This document shows positions 12,201 through 26,269 of a DNA stretch of 64,000 bases, one piece after another (position 1 is the first letter of the stretch; each line of letters opens with the position of its first letter). The notes below the pieces were generated by a model. It saw only the letters and a program-made list of their open reading frames with translations. It had not been told where the DNA came from and searched no databases. The position numbers were made by a program, and so were the translations under genes. The stretch is from Lepidodermella squamata (lineage: Eukaryota > Gastrotricha): positions 2,728,001 to 2,792,000 of the forward strand of contig JBLDXI010000002.1 of NCBI GenBank assembly GCA_047495785.1. The letters are read 5' to 3'.

Positions 12201-15200
12201 CGAGCCGTACTGCGGCGACACCCGCGTCGGGGGTCGACCCACGATAACAGCACCGGATACGAAGTTCGGCTTATTCAGCTAAATTAGAGAAAAATTAAAA
12301 AAATTACTTTTTCGTCAAATAAAATTCCTCCTTAAAATAATAATTGCAATTAATCCGAAAAAATCTGAGTTTCAATGGCAGGTACATCCAAGGATGAAAT
12401 CAGCGGATCAAATTTGACTTCAGCTAAATCCAGTTATTCAAACAGAACAGAAAAAAATGAAAAATACAGAAAAAATTATTTTTTCGTCAATTAAAATAAA
12501 AATTCCTCCTTAAAATAATTTTGCTCGTAAAACTGGCAAAAAATCTGCATTTTAGCGGCAGGTTCGATCCTTAGGATAAAATCAGCAGATCAAAATGGAG
12601 TCCAGCTAAATCCAGTTAATACTGGTCCAATCAAACAAAATCTTGTTTGAACATCTTGCTGTCACTTCTTAAAGCCTTTGATATCTTGCAAACAGACAAG
12701 TTAAGTCAGGCATATGGTTCAGCAGCTTTCATAAAATTGCAGATGCGCTGATGCAGTTATTCCATTACACTGCACTTCACTTGAAAGATAGCGCGGAGTG
12801 TAAAATGTAACCATGGTACCAGAAGAATTCGCGGTGCTATCTTTATGGCCGCAAAGTAATCAACGTGTAGGTGTTGAAACCGCTTTATTTATCTACACGC
12901 ATAAACATTAATTGCTTTGACCTAAAACACCTAATAAATAACAGCCAGCTGGCTAATACCTACTGAAAAAAAGCCAATGCACTGGATGTCACAAAATTGT
13001 TACATCGTCGCAAAGTAAATACTTATCCCTATATGTGGAGAAAAATGAACGCAGTTTGCTTACCGAAGTAGTCGAAGAAGCGGTTTGAGGTCTGATGATT
13101 GTCGCTTGGCTCGGGGTAGTTTTGTCCGGCAGCCTTCGCACAGGCAAGCAACGCGCGTAGTTGCCAAACGAAGCCGACGGCTGTAACCGCGAGCAAGTGT
13201 CGTGGTTTTCATGTGAAGACAGGGGGTAGGCATTCGTAGACACTGGCTGCGTCTGCGTCGGCGACACCCAAGACACGCAGCGAGCCGGCTGAACGACGGC
13301 CTCTGCCTTGGGCGACCACGCCGGTTTGTTGACAACATACCGGCCGTCGTGCTCGTCGTCAAGGCGAGATGGGAAGCTTTCCGTGATTGTTGTAGTCGCG
13401 ATGTTATTATTCGCTTTACCAGCTCGACTTAGGTGGTAAAGTTGGCCATTGCTGTTAGTCGACGGCATTAGCAGATTCGCCGAGCCATTCAGCTGGTCGC
13501 AAGACGCGAATTGGTGTAAATTAATCGGCCTATGCTGGGCCGGGTAGTGGTGATGGTGATTAATTTGATGGTGGCTGTTATCACAATCGAGCGGGTTCTC
13601 TACCGCGAACGTCGTCGATGAGTTGTGTTGTTGCGAGGTAGCTGGCCAGGCGCCGACGTAAGGCGACGATTTCGACGCCACAGCGGCCGGTATGTTGGCG
13701 ATTGACGCAGAAATGCGATGGTGGCCATAATTCGCCGGCTCGTAGCCTTGATGCCTGACTTGCAGGGTCGGCTCAGGCGACGTTACCACGGCATCGAACT
13801 GGCGAGGAACCGGATGGCTGTTGTTGTTATGATGGTTATTGTTGTTGTTATTATTAGACGACGGCGGCGAAAGACCCGAGGGACGAGGTGCTCGGCCGAG
13901 GCTGTAAAATAAACAATAAAATTAAAGAGCAACGTAAAAAAAAACAGCAATAAATAATAAATTAACAACCGATAATGAGTAGCAATTTTTGTTGTTTAGC
14001 TGTATCGGCAGATTCGCAAAGTATCTCCTAATCTATCTCCAAACAAATAGGTATTGCCTGGGCCATCATCGCTGGTGTCGTCGACACGGTTCATGCCAGC
14101 AGTATCTACTATGCATAATCATGATATCATAGCAATGGATGACGCATTGAATTTTTAGCAGCAGCAGCAGTATAGGTGCGAGCTCGAGTATTATAAGTGG
14201 GTTGGTATAGTTTGTTCTTCACTACACCAACAGCACAACAGCAGTCGATGCGGTGGCGGCGGCAGCAGCAGTACTCTACTAGCAAGCTTTTTCAGCTGAA
14301 GCAGCGCGCGTATTTAATAAATGCATGACGAGTTTGCATTTTACAACTCATCATCGCCATAATCATCATTCATGAAGTGAGCAGCTCTGGCTTTTCAAGC
14401 AGCAGCGATCTGCTGTACCGACGGCGAAGAATTATTCTTACCTTCTCCTGTTATCAGGTGTTGACGCTCGGATCATAAGCTCAGCAGCAGCAACAGCAGT
14501 GAAATAATTATCGCCAGGGCGGCGTAAAAAATGACATCAAAAAATAAACATTAGCTGGCGCTGATAACGATCTAGCCAGGTGTGCCGGTCGTAAAAAAAT
14601 AAAAGTAACGACGAATTGACCGCAGAGCTATAAAAAAAATGGCTAAAATGAGCGAGAAAAAAAGCGGCGGCCAGCATCTGCAGGTCAGATAAGGGCAAAC
14701 ACTAGGTTGGAGTAACGTTTTATCGACAGGTGGCCAAGTGTCAAATTTCGTTATTATAGTAAACGACTTTGTCGAGTAATAAAGTGAAGTGGAGAGAGTA
14801 TACGGTAATGGTGATAAAATTTCGGCGTGTGATATGAAAAACAAGCCAGAGAAAATGGGTAGGCGGTACAATGTGAGGTGGAAGTGACTTCCTGGCGGCA
14901 GGCACGCGGCACGCCCAAATGGCCAGCGGCAGCAGCAGATAAAGTGGCCAATAATAAGAAAGGTAATATCATCTCTCAGCGCAATATCAAGCCGCTGGTG
15001 TCTGTGTCTCTCTCGTTCGCCCTCTAGCAGCTCTGGCGGGTCGAGGCGAGACGAGACGTAGCGAAGGATGATAGATAGCCGGCAAGCAAATAGACCGGAC
15101 AATAAACCGGCAGACGAGCACACGCGGCCCAGCACACGCGCAAATAGTATCAGAGGCATTTCGGCGCGCATTTGGACACGCGTCTTCGGCGTGCGAATGT

Positions 15201-18200
15201 GAGCAGCTCCGGTTGTTCCATAAACAGACGGGCTGTTTTTAGAAAACCATCGTCGTCAAGACAAGTGAAGACGACACGACGAGTGGCGAGCAAACACGCC
15301 CGTCAGCAGTAGCAGCAGCAGCAGCAGCAGATATCCTACCTACCCGTTGTTGTTTGATGGCGTCCATCCGCGCGCGCGGATTATACCAGCAATCAACACA
15401 CGCACACGCGCGCAGTGGCAAGCAACTCCTCAAATGCTGCTGGCTGGCGTAAACAAACGGCGCGCGCGTAAAAAAGAAATGAGACGCCAAAAACAGATTA
15501 CTCTCCTAAACAAAACACTGGAAACGTTTGCCAAGGACAAACGCGCGCAGTCATGATATACCTATATCCTAAACCAACCACTCCACATCCATCGGAACAA
15601 AGGGCGAAAATCAATGCGCCAGTTCAAACACGCGACTCACCTGAAACTGAACGACGACACCAGCGCCTTTTTGACCTTCGGCTGTTGTTGTTGTTGCTGG
15701 TGTTGATGATGTACTTCGGCCTCGTAATTCATGTCGTAGTGTTGAGGTGGTGACATTGCCGGTTGATTTTGCTGCTGTTGTTGATTTTGATTCGAATGCG
15801 AATTATTGTTGTGGCGTTCACTGTTGCGGCGGGGCAGACTGTCCTGCAGTTTACGCACCAACGTCGACAGCATGACTTCCGAGCGGCGCGCGGGGCAGTT
15901 GCGTTGAAGAGTGGACACCGATGCCGCTAATAGGTTGTTCGGCAGCGATGCGGCCGATGAAGAGCTTCCGGTGTCGGAGGCTATCGACTCGAGCGATTCC
16001 GGTCGGCTTAACGGTGGGGGCTTAACTACGGCTACGGATGACAGCTTGTTCGGTACCGACGACGACGTACCGATATTCTCGTCATTACTCTGCAGAGGCG
16101 AGTTGGTTAAATTTTTCCATGTTCTAAAAACAACAACAACAACAAGAAAATGATTTTAGCTGTTCTCAAAATAACAACACTACTCGGGACGTGAAAAACA
16201 ACAATCGATTTGCCTGGGATAATGATGGGAAAAAACGAGTAGTGAAAATAATGAGATTTCGGCTAAGAGAAAAATAATCGGCGGCTCAAGGTGATTATTA
16301 ATTTTGTTGTTTGCAATAATTGCGCAGTAATACTGCGATAGGTTTAGACTACGATGTGTGTTATTCAAGTAGGCAGCACCGGCGATGATGTTGGTGATGC
16401 TGTGGCGCGGCGGGCGGGCGCTGCCGAGCACAAAGCGCGCAATAAACAACAAACAACAACAAAACAGTAGAGCGATGATGAAGCCCGCATGTGCGCTTAG
16501 CGAAGAGTCGTTCTTTCCGGCCAGTTGAGTAATCGACCGGTTTTTCGCGAGGCTGCGCGGCGCAAAAAGACGCGGTGCGAAGTTGTTTTCTGCGTTTTCA
16601 TCGACGACGGCGGTGCGTTTCAGCAGTAGCGGCGTTTCACGCAGTGGGAGTAGTGAATGCCGGCCGCTCATCGACGACGCCTAAAACTTTCGAGTAGTAA
16701 AACGAGATTTGACGACGCCACAGCGGCCAAATTTTAACGAGGAGCATTTAAATTACTTGAAGCATCGCGCTTTTCGAGATTTTATCGCAGCGCGCACCTG
16801 TCACAAAAACCAACTCTCTCTCTCTAAAAGAGTAAAAGTAGTAGTAGCAGCACTTTTCGTAGGCTTGTTTTCACAGATAAGCTTTAATAGCCGGCTAATT
16901 TATTTCGACGAAAAGAAAAACGCCAAATCGGCGGCGGCGGTGGCTATTGATGAGAGCTGCTGTTGCTGAGAAAAGTGACGCCGAACACTCACAGATACCT
17001 ATACTAAGTGAAATAGTACAAGAAAAAAGCCAAGCGTGCGCGGACGACGAGTGCAGCGCGGAAGACGCCGCAGCGGATTTCGGGGAACCGTGTTACAGCA
17101 AGATATACGCTAGCTTGTTAGCAGCTTCTTGGCGGCTAAAGACGCGCAGATTATGCCGCGCTACGTTGTTATTGGTGGTGGTGTTGCTTTAACAGCTTTC
17201 GGTGCGACGCGAAGTCTCGAGGCAGAAACGCCGCAGGCTCGAAGCGTCGACGAAGCCATGAAAGCCTGAAGGCAGGCTCGACAGGCGACTGACTGAGTGA
17301 CAGCGCGGCGAAATCGGCCATTAACCAGCCTTTAAGGACGGCGAGAAAACAAACAGCAGTGTGACGGCGGCGACACGAGACTTCCCGCCGCCGTCGTCGT
17401 CGTCGCTGATGTGCAAAAAATTAGCGCGAGCGCGAGCCGTGCGAAAACAACGGTTAATTATTTTCGAAAGAAAACGAGACTAAAAAGCGAGAGAGAGAGA
17501 GAGAGAGCCGCTGACAACAAAGGCCCACACACGTGTGTTTCACCCAACTCACGCGGCTCTTGTGCACGTTCAGACACGGTGTGACAGCTACTAAATTTAG
17601 CAATGAAATTTGAGCTGAATCGGCGCGCCAAATGACGGACAGAGAGAGAGAGGAGCAGAAAGCAATGATTTCATCGTCTCGCTTTTATGCAAACAAATAA
17701 CGAATTTAGAAAGTTAGAGCTGGGGTCGCACGGCCCGGCACAACAACAACGTTGCTTTTTTGATAACACGACGTTGCGTGGCCACCTGTGTCCACCTCGC
17801 ACTTCACGTGCTGCGCGACTAGCGGCCGCGCAAGTGGCCAGCGCGAAACAGAGAAAAACATAGAGACGGTCAGTTGCGATAAATAATGAAAACATTGGAG
17901 GATGAATCTCGCAATCGCGAGCAAGCGCTATCTCCTATACAGATGATGATGGCGATGATGATGACCAGGGTGCAGTCGAGTGCAACCGGCAAAACTCTTC
18001 ATGTATCAAAATACGTACATGGTGTAACCGCACAAACTCGCGTGTTGACGCGCGTGTTCTTGATATTAGTAGCGTTATTTCCTACACCAACTAGCAGCCA
18101 TCATTATACCTCAAGAAGCAACAAAGTTGAGCGCACACGGAATTTTCCGAGCCGCAAACAATCGACATGCATTAACGCCGTCGCTGCAACAGTTTTTGTC

Positions 18201-20989
18201 TTTGTGTTTTTGAGACGGCGATTAATACTACAAACAAACTGCGCTCATGCCTACCCCTTTGAAAGAGCAGCTACAGTGGCTGCATTATTCAACAAGAAGC
18301 GTCTTCTCTGCATGAAGGGCGCGTCGCATGTACGCGATATTGGCAACCATTTATTTATAAGAGTATATAGGTAGTGGCTAGTGCAGAGTGATTAATAAAT
18401 AAATCACGCCGCTGATTTAATGGGAGATGAGTGAGCGAGTGTGCGAAAAAATCAAAGGGAGCGGAAAAGCCAGTGCATTTTTCGTGATTAAAAAATTGCC
18501 TCATTAAATTTCATCATCAGCAGCAGCACCCGAGACGGTGAAATAAGATGGATGAATATATCTCGCCGCCGGTCGGGCAAACAGGCTAGCTGCTCGAGGA
18601 ATAAATTTGTTATTGCCATAAAAACCGGCGGCAGCGACCGCAAATGTAATCACTTTAGCCAGTCCTCTGCAATAAAAATTGTAATACCTAACAACGTAAA
18701 TTAATTGCGAGACATGTAGGTACGAGTGACCACGCGAATAAACGACGTCGATTTGGTCATTCACGCAATTGCAAAAATCTCGAAAACAAATCGCATGCGA
18801 TTATGATCGGTGGCAGGAGTGCATGGTAAATAAGTGACTAGCATAGCAAATATCTAGCTGACGGAAAATGGAATATATTCCGAGTGCGCTCAAATATTGT
18901 CGTTTCCGTTTGAAGTTCAGCGTGGTCGAGGAGTAAACAAGAGCTATGAGATCCGAAGCATATGTAAGGACCACCCAAGTTTTTTCGAATTTAAGTGGAA
19001 AAAATCGAGAGGTATTGAGATAACATTAATTATGAGAAGCGATAAGCCGCCAATCTGTTGATTTTTTCCCAGCAGCTTAATTGTTTTGTCGGTTGAGAAA
19101 ACACGAGAGGGGGCGCGCCGGGGGAGCGGCGAAAACGCTTCGTGTTTCTTGTTATTATTGTTATTGCTGCTTGAGCAGAAGTCGAGATGAAGCAAAACAA
19201 AACTTCGCGCCGAGAAACAAAGCGTCACGGGAGGAAGAAACAAACGCCGCCGCGACCGCCGATCAAGACTACTACTACGCCGGCCCGTGAGTTTGTTGTA
19301 AGGTGACACACACGAAACTCTGATTAAGCAATTAGCGAAAAACCAGGCGTCGCGCTAACAAGACGCCATTATTAAACTTGGCAAAATACTCGGCGACGCC
19401 GTGCGGATGAGATGAAAATAATGCGGCGAGGCGAGGCGCAAACAAGCCGCGTGTTTACAAATCGATCGTCAAATAATAACACAACTTCGCGCAGAGTCGA
19501 CACGGCGGGAAGAGAAAAGGAAAGGGAAAATTCGGCGAATTTTAATTCTTCCGCTAAATCGTTTGGTCCCGCGCACAATCTGCCGCTTGGCACATGTTCG
19601 ACACGCCTGCTCCGATGGCGGCGGCTTCATTTTGAAACAACGTGTCGGGCAAACATCGTCATCATCATCACAGCCCGCCGAGAATGTGACCTCACGAATC
19701 GGCGGCGCCACCGGCACGAGAGAGCCATTTTGACGTTGTTAATGATCGGCTGATGATGATGATGATGGTCAAATGTTGACCACGTAGTGACCTCGCCTCG
19801 GTCGCGTCGTTCGCCGTACATACCTCGCACACGGACTTCCCATCGTCTGTCGCCGGCAATAAAAACGAACCCATATCACGCGAAGAGAAGGGACCGACAT
19901 ATGTTTGCTTGCCGAAACCTGCTGCTTGTTACATCGCAGGGACGAAGTTAGGCGGGCGAAACCTGAGCAAGCAGCGGCTTAATGATGCGTATATTCAAGG
20001 CTCATTTGTCGACGGAATTTTGTTTGTTTTACAACGCGAGGCGAAAGACGATCAAAACAAGTCAAGAAAATACGGCAGCAGCAGAAAAAGTGGTGGTGGC
20101 GGCCGCCGGTCAGTAAGTAATTAATTGAGGCCAGACGGCCTAAGTAATAAAATTACGCGCGCTATATCATCTATCTGTCGGGCAAGAAACGGCGATAACA
20201 CGTCGAGAACGCAAACAACTCGGGCTTTTATGAGGTTTTGACGGGGCATCCATCGATGTGGTAATAATAAATGAATGTTTATCGTAATCGCGTCTAATAG
20301 GCCAATCATATCGCCAAAACAAAAGTCTTACCGACGCCGGCGAAGCAGTTGCAGGGTCAGGTGGTGACCAGGCGGCGTTGCTCGAATCAGCTCGAGGGTT
20401 AACGCGTGCGAATCGCTAGTGGCGGTCGAACCGACTCCAACTATGCGATCGCCCTCGTGCAGCAGGCCAGATTTCGCCGCAACAGAATCAGGTTGAATCT
20501 ATAGTAAAAATTATTTTAACACAACAGTAATTACGTTAGCGCAACTCAAGAATTTCAGTGGAACAAAAGTGTGACTGAGAAGTGACTAACGTAAGCTATG
20601 CAGAGAGTACATCCGAACTCGACGCCGCCCTCGAAAACAAAGCCCCACGGTGGGCCCCCAGAAAGGGTAACCTCGTCGACGAAAGACGTTTCGTAGCTGC
20701 CGTCTTTCTTCGTCATCATTGCGCTGCCGGTCAGCATCTCCGGCAATGTATCGGCATTGTCGTTGCCTTCACTGCCGCCGATGTTCTCGTCGTTGCTCGG
20801 CTGCCTGTTGTTATTATTATCACCGTGTTCCGCTGTTGTAAAATGCGTTTTATCGTGCTGCTGTTGCTGCGGTAGAGGCTCTGCTTCTTCAGAGTCCTCT
20901 TCCTCGGTTTCCTCGACAAGCGCCTCCATCTTGCCGGTTGCGCCTGTACGCTGCTGCTGAGCCGCCGTAACCGACGCTGGTGGTAACAT
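9205..20989 (-). CDS. Shroom: Shroom family actin/Rho-kinase scaffold (PDZ + ASD2)
   Basis: Shroom proteins recruit Rho kinase through ASD2 and drive apical actomyosin constriction in epithelia. Coding exons (genomic, minus): 20989-20591, 20498-20332, 16123-15641, 13901-13064, 12278-11527, 11387-11322, 10933-10360, 9951-9205. Phases agree at every junction and give 1341 aa. The PDZ (about 110-188) is split over exons 1-2: VTLSGGPPWGF, then SGLLHEGDRIVGVG and LELI. The middle is low-complexity (Ser, Asn, His, Gln, Pro). The C-terminal exon (about 1150-1325) is a long heptad-rich coiled coil ending in the LADLAAFVNSFGQALFESHE region, matching ASD2. The upstream piece TLIQSLMREV resembles the ASD2 lead-in ELIRDI. 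The start at 20989 is the first ATG in the open frame. An actin-binding ASD1 was not recognised. The intron 16124-20331 is 4.2 kb. Confidence 0.85.
12290..12630. repeat. Imperfect tandem duplication (~180 bp unit) in a Shroom intron
   Basis: Two copies, about 12290-12440 and 12474-12630, share the ordered blocks TTTTTCGTCAA, ATTCCTCCTTAAAATAAT, GGCAGGT, ATGAAATCAGC/ATAAAATCAGC, GATCAAA and AGCTAAATCCAGTTA. They are diverged, so the duplication is not recent. Confidence 0.75.
15311..15330. repeat. (CAG)n microsatellite in a Shroom intron
   Basis: An uninterrupted AGC/CAG trinucleotide run is seen directly. It is intronic, so it is not translated in the model given here. Confidence 0.9.
16124..20331 (-). 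other. Long intron 2 of Shroom
   Basis: This 4.2-kb intron separates the PDZ exons from the rest of Shroom. It contains purine microsatellites, including a (GA) run at 17489-17507, and several GC-rich patches. Open frames inside it (for example 17886-18374 + and 16180-16671 -) show no domain. Drosophila Shroom has isoforms that start downstream of the PDZ, so an internal promoter here is possible but not shown. Confidence 0.55.
17489..17507. repeat. (GA)n microsatellite
   Basis: About 9.5 GA units are seen directly inside Shroom intron 2. A second, shorter GA run lies at about 17641-17653. Confidence 0.9.
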
Positions 20990-23900
20990 GCTGGCACCCG
21001 GTGCCGAACAATAGTCGAGAGCACAATGGCCAGCAGTGGCTATCAAGTGGCCAGTGTAATGTTATCCCGGCTCGGGATTAATTCTCGAGTATGGGCAACA
21101 CTGTATAAAATTCCTATAAACGGAAAACAAACATTAAAAACTATTAATAGCAGCGCAATTTGTCACCACAATGTAATTTGTACGCTCCAAAAACGTCTTT
21201 ATCTTTTATCAAGCAACCCAAGGTCCAGCAAAAGCTACGCTGATGAAAAGGATTTCCTAGGCAATTGTAATTTTAAAACTACTAAAGAAGCCCACTATAA
21301 ATACTCAAAAAGATTCGATTCGTACTAAACTTTATTCTGGTTAAAAAATCTACCTTAATTCGGTTGCTAATATATTTTTAGATTTAAATCTTGAGCAATA
21401 GAACTCTAAATTCCTTGATGACTGCGACCTTGATAACAGTCGAAAAACGTTAGCAAATTATTTGTAATTATCAGGTGAGATCGATAGTCCTATCATAATA
21501 CTAAAATTAGGATTTGCAAGGCGGCAACAAATTACCTAAAAGTATTCATCCAAATTAATAGAGAGATAATTGAATCATTCAAGATCGGTAAGAGTTGGCG
21601 AGTCTTCCTAATTTCCGCAAAAATCCACTAATTATTGCATATAACATTCTGACAAAATTATTGTAAAATCTATAAAAATTGTCAGTAACAAAATTTCCTA
21701 CAGGTTTGTGATCGAAAGAATGCAGAAAACCTCGAGCTTTACAAAATTTGAATGGGTCATCATGGTGGGCCAATTTTTCTACCAGGCAGCTCTTAGGCAT
21801 GGCTAATGCCAGGTAAAAGTTGGCTCTTATCGGATCGTCAAGTGCTGCGCACAAAAAATGTAAAATTGCATTTTTTCTTAGAAAATTTCAGGCTAATTTT
21901 GAACCAAGGAGGCAACCATCAATCAGCTTTTAAACTGAAAAAAATCTCCGAAAAATGTGCGTTTCGATGGGATTCGTAAGTCTTATGCTCACAAAAAGAC
22001 TTTCTAGGTCACTTTCATCCGGAAAAATCTACGAAATGTTTTCGCTGATCTCTTCTAAGATCAGAACATTTTCGCCTCGCTTTAATTTGACGTAAATAAT
22101 AACCTATAAACCTAGAAAATAACAATCAGCCAACTGAGATCCGATGATTGCAGAATGGCTGAATCAATTCGGGATGAATAAGCAAGTGGCTTGGAAGATC
22201 CATGCTGTTCGTGGATTCATTGTTGAAATGGAAACAACAATTAAAGCGAAGCGATTTGTCATCGACGGTGCGCGAGGCTTGAACGTGATGCGATTGAATG
22301 CCTGCCGGCGGGCGATAGACGCGCCAGGCAGCCGGGCGTCAAACGTCGTAGCGCACGCGCCGGACGCCAGGCCGCCGATTAAGGCGGCTGCGTGCTCGTG
22401 CTAATTATGCGGCGATTGAATGCGAATTTGATAACATTAGTACAAACCCGCCGTCGTCGTTGTCGTCGCTCTGCGAACACAACTGCAGCGACTGACTGCT
22501 GACGACTGACTGACAGGCAGGGAGACAACGCAGTGCGACAACAAACACACCGGCGCGAGCAGTTGATGCCGCGCGGGTCGTGGGACACAAGACGCCGACG
22601 CGGCGGAGTATGGGTAGTCCAAAAGAACAATTTGAGGGCGAAAAATCAACACGGTGCTCGCGCAGTCCGTGTTTAAAATAAACGCTGCTGGCGCTGTGGG
22701 AGTCGCAAACACAAAAAGTGGCTTGTTTGTTGCGGTGCCAGCAGCCCAGCTTCTTGACGCCAGAGAACGGCCCAAATCGAGAACATGCAAACACTACGCC
22801 GCGCCACAACAAAGCTCCTAAAAAATTCACTGATGATGACGGAGTGTAAATCGCCATCTATAAACGGTGCGATAAACAATAACAACTAATAAGCCGGAAA
22901 TTGCGATGCATTATACTGAAGTAATGAAGCCGCCAAAGATGTTATTTCGCAAATCGATGTAATTAGGCGACGTTAATGGCCACATTAAGTTCATCGCCGC
23001 TGCAAAGGTGTGTGTGGTGCCGTTGTTTTTCGCCGCCTTGTGATATGACACCTGAGCATAGTAGGGATCTAGAAAGCCCGTATGTGTTGCCTTTGTATAC
23101 AACTGGAGTGGCAAGTGTTTGCTCAAGGCAGAGCGAGCACGTAATCACTTTTGGCGGCTCGGGCAGCTGCTGCTGCAGCGGGCGGTTATATTGAAGGTGC
23201 GGCTGTTTACGGCGGCAGATGTCGCACGGGCGGAAGACGTCGCGAGCAATTTGCCTCCTTAAAAGCATAAAGCGGCAATTTTTAAGACATGTAAAATTGG
23301 CCGCTAATAGCTGCTCGTCACTGCACTTCAGTCGCCTTGTTTTCGAGGTATATAATGATGCGAAAAACAGGCCCCCGACGACGAGGAGTAGTATCTTGCC
23401 TGAGTGCGTCGTTTTAAGGTTGCGCGCTCAGGGTCAGCGCAAATCCGCGTCGCTCGAGATAATCAGCGTAGATATGTCGCGATTTCTCGAGAGATGTGGC
23501 GATAACGACGCGTGTGCTCGATGACCTTCCGGGCGTTACGACACTTTGGCGAGATACCAGCGGTTGTTTAATTGCCAAGGATACTGTTACACGGTGCAAA
23601 CACTCGGCGTGAGGTAATGAAGCTGCTTAGGTACTCGCGGATGATGCGCCAAAAGTCACCCTCTCGCGGGAAAACACTAAGCCTGTCCACGTGTTAGTTA
23701 TTTACTGTAGAGTAGGCACTCAACACTGGTGCTATATTAGAGGAATTCAACAAAATTATTAAGCTGTTATCATCTCGCGCTACAGATGTTTAGGTGAGAA
23801 GAGCGTAGCAAAGCGCCAGCTCAAGTGTTTGCTAGTACAACTGAGGACGATCTATCTGGGGTCATGTTGATTCAATATGTAAACTAGTTATCGCAATTTC

Positions 23901-24651
23901 AACTGTTTCAATATTCTCGAGGAAAGAAAGAAAGGCAATTAAGCAGAACAACTTATAGCGGAACCAAATGTCAAAACTTTGAATAAAACGCAAAATTATA
24001 AAAGGTGCCATTTTCGAATATATTTTGGACTTTTTGAAAGCGAGGACTAGTCCTTAAATAATAGTAAATCTCGGAGAATTTAAAAGCAATTTATTCAATT
24101 TTTTTAATCACCGTGAAAGTTCATATAATTTATAAAAGGCTGTTTTGGGCAAATAATTTTATAAAATTTGGGTCCGCTAAAATCAAGACCCCTATTTTAG
24201 GTATAAATAATAGATCAATTAGGTATATGAAGAAAAACCATGCAAAAGCGATCCATTTCAATATTCCACCTTAATTAATTTATATTTCCAATAGAATATA
24301 AAAAAGTTTTCTATAACAGCCTTGGCTCCGAATCTTTCACTACGTGGAAACCGGAACTATGCAATTAGTTTAGAATAAAAATACAATTAATAATACAAAT
24401 ATTCTATGACTCGATAGATAACTGATACGTCACGTTTCAAGAGAAAATTCCTGAGAAAGGAAAAAAATTAGTTCTCACACGGTTCCAACTAAATGAAGTG
24501 ACATGGAAACTGTCAAGCTATGCGAAAAACCGCGTTGACGTAAATACGTCAAAATTTGATAATCAGATGAGAGGCACACTTTTCGCCTCAAGGAAAACTA
24601 TGCTGGTGTCTTAAAACAGACACAAATTTTCAAGGTTGATGAGCTGAAATG

Positions 24652-24671
24652 ATAATAATAATAATAATAAT
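24652..24671. repeat. (ATA)n microsatellite
   Basis: Nearly seven perfect ATA/AAT units are seen directly. Confidence 0.9.
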
Positions 24672-25861
24672 GTAGCAGCGGCCTGAAGAATAGGAGATGG
24701 AGATAATGCAGACTGAAGAGCAACGCAGCCATGTGAACTGTTTTTGAAAGTGACACCACCTTAATAGCAGTCATCACCGTGAGACGAGAAAAAAACGCGG
24801 TTATTATAATAACTATCATTATGAGCTTGAGGTTAGTAAAATTTAAGGTGGCTTTTTGTGGCGACATGAATGCAAATTAAACCGCGCGCGATTGCGTGTC
24901 CGTCTTCGCGCAGGAGCAGGCATTCGAGCAAGAAGCAGGATTAATACGCGGCCATTACGGCTGCTGCGTCGACAAAGTCTGTTGAACCCATAAAATGGTG
25001 TAATCGCTTTCATTTAAATGCAGCAGAATAAGACGTTCTTTGGGCAGCTCGCGCGGGCCAGTACTCTGGCAACAGAACGATGAGGACGACAAGCAGCATA
25101 TAGGTACACCTTTTCGAGCATGAATTATTATTATTATGCACAAGGCCGTGTGCCGTTAGGCAATTTTGCGCAATCGCCGCTGCGAACCGAACATGTACGT
25201 ATGCGGCGTGTAATTTCAATACGAACGCGTACGAAAGACAGCCAGCTCGACCATCTTTTGCTTCACACTTCCCGAACAGCGACGGCGACGCGCATCAGCA
25301 ATCGACGCGCGCGCGGGCCAAATTGCTATAATAGATAATAGATAATTAAACGCGAAATGATGATGCGATGCCGATAAGGGCCTCGTTTTTATTACGAGCC
25401 CGCGTTACATAAAATATAATAATTATTGTGAAACGCTATTTTCACGTGATTAGTGGGCAACTAATTAAAATTCGTCGCAACTGCTTCTGCCGATTTGGCC
25501 AGGTGAAATCGCGTCACTGCTAAATATCGAAAAAATACGCAGCACAAAAATAGCTGAATGAAAAATTTTCGAACATTTTAGCGAGATAACACTTATTCCG
25601 TATATTGCAGCTTTGAAAGCAGGAACATTCAAAAAGATCTTCACCGTAGCTAATAATGGGCAAGTAGTTGTTTTCCGCATTGTAATTCCATGTGAGCAGA
25701 GAATATCTCGTTTGCATAAGTTGTTTTGGCGGAAGAGGCGCCGCCTTAATGGACTCGCTGCCCGACTACGAGTCAGTGTCACGCGAGGAAAATGGCCACA
25801 ATCGCAGGTTATACAATTTTCCCTAACGAAAACAAGGCAAAAACGTACGAATTCGTTCTTT

Positions 25862-25867
25862 TTTATT
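25862..25867 (-). other. Candidate polyadenylation signal for the myotubularin gene
   Basis: AATAAA on the minus strand lies about 400 bp after the stop codon at 26270. It is a positional call only. Confidence 0.3.
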
Positions 25868-26269
25868 ACAAGCTCGCAAATTAAAAAATTCTTCAATGTT
25901 TTAATATCTGAATTATATATTACTATCAAGATATTTCACTTGTGTACCAATCATTATTAATCGAATGATGCCGATTGATTCTTTGATCATGTTTAGCACA
26001 GACGACTGCCGAAACGAAAAAGAAGTGAAAAATAGCTTCATCGATTATTCACATCATAAAATAGCAATTGAAGTATATGGTTATCGCACAAAGATATCTC
26101 GGAATAAAATTATTACAATTATTGAACGCATTTCTAGTCACTTTCGCGGATCACAGGCCGCTTTCACATTTCATGCTAAAAAAACGGCATTTTGCACGGC
26201 GCGAGAAGGTAATGATAGACGAAGCCACGGCAGATGCAGAGATCCACCTCAAAAACACAAATGACATGA

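Larger units (their letters stand above)
20990..26269. other. Intergenic region between Shroom (5' side) and the myotubularin gene (3' side)
   Basis: About 5.3 kb have no supportable coding exon. A CpG-rich patch at roughly 22250-22400 and the bases just upstream of 20989 are the likeliest places for the Shroom promoter or 5' UTR exons, but no core promoter element was recognised. A (TAA)n run lies at 24652-24671. A minus-strand AATAAA at 25867-25862 could end the myotubularin transcript. Confidence 0.5.

Noticed and set aside
16180-16671. 163-codon minus-strand frame in Shroom intron 2, considered as an alternative first exon without PDZ
   Set aside because: The first part is exon-like, but no good donor in the required phase to join 16123 was found, and the second part is AT-rich intron sequence.
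17886-18374. 162-codon plus-strand frame inside Shroom intron 2
   Set aside because: No domain, no splice context, composition like the surrounding intron.
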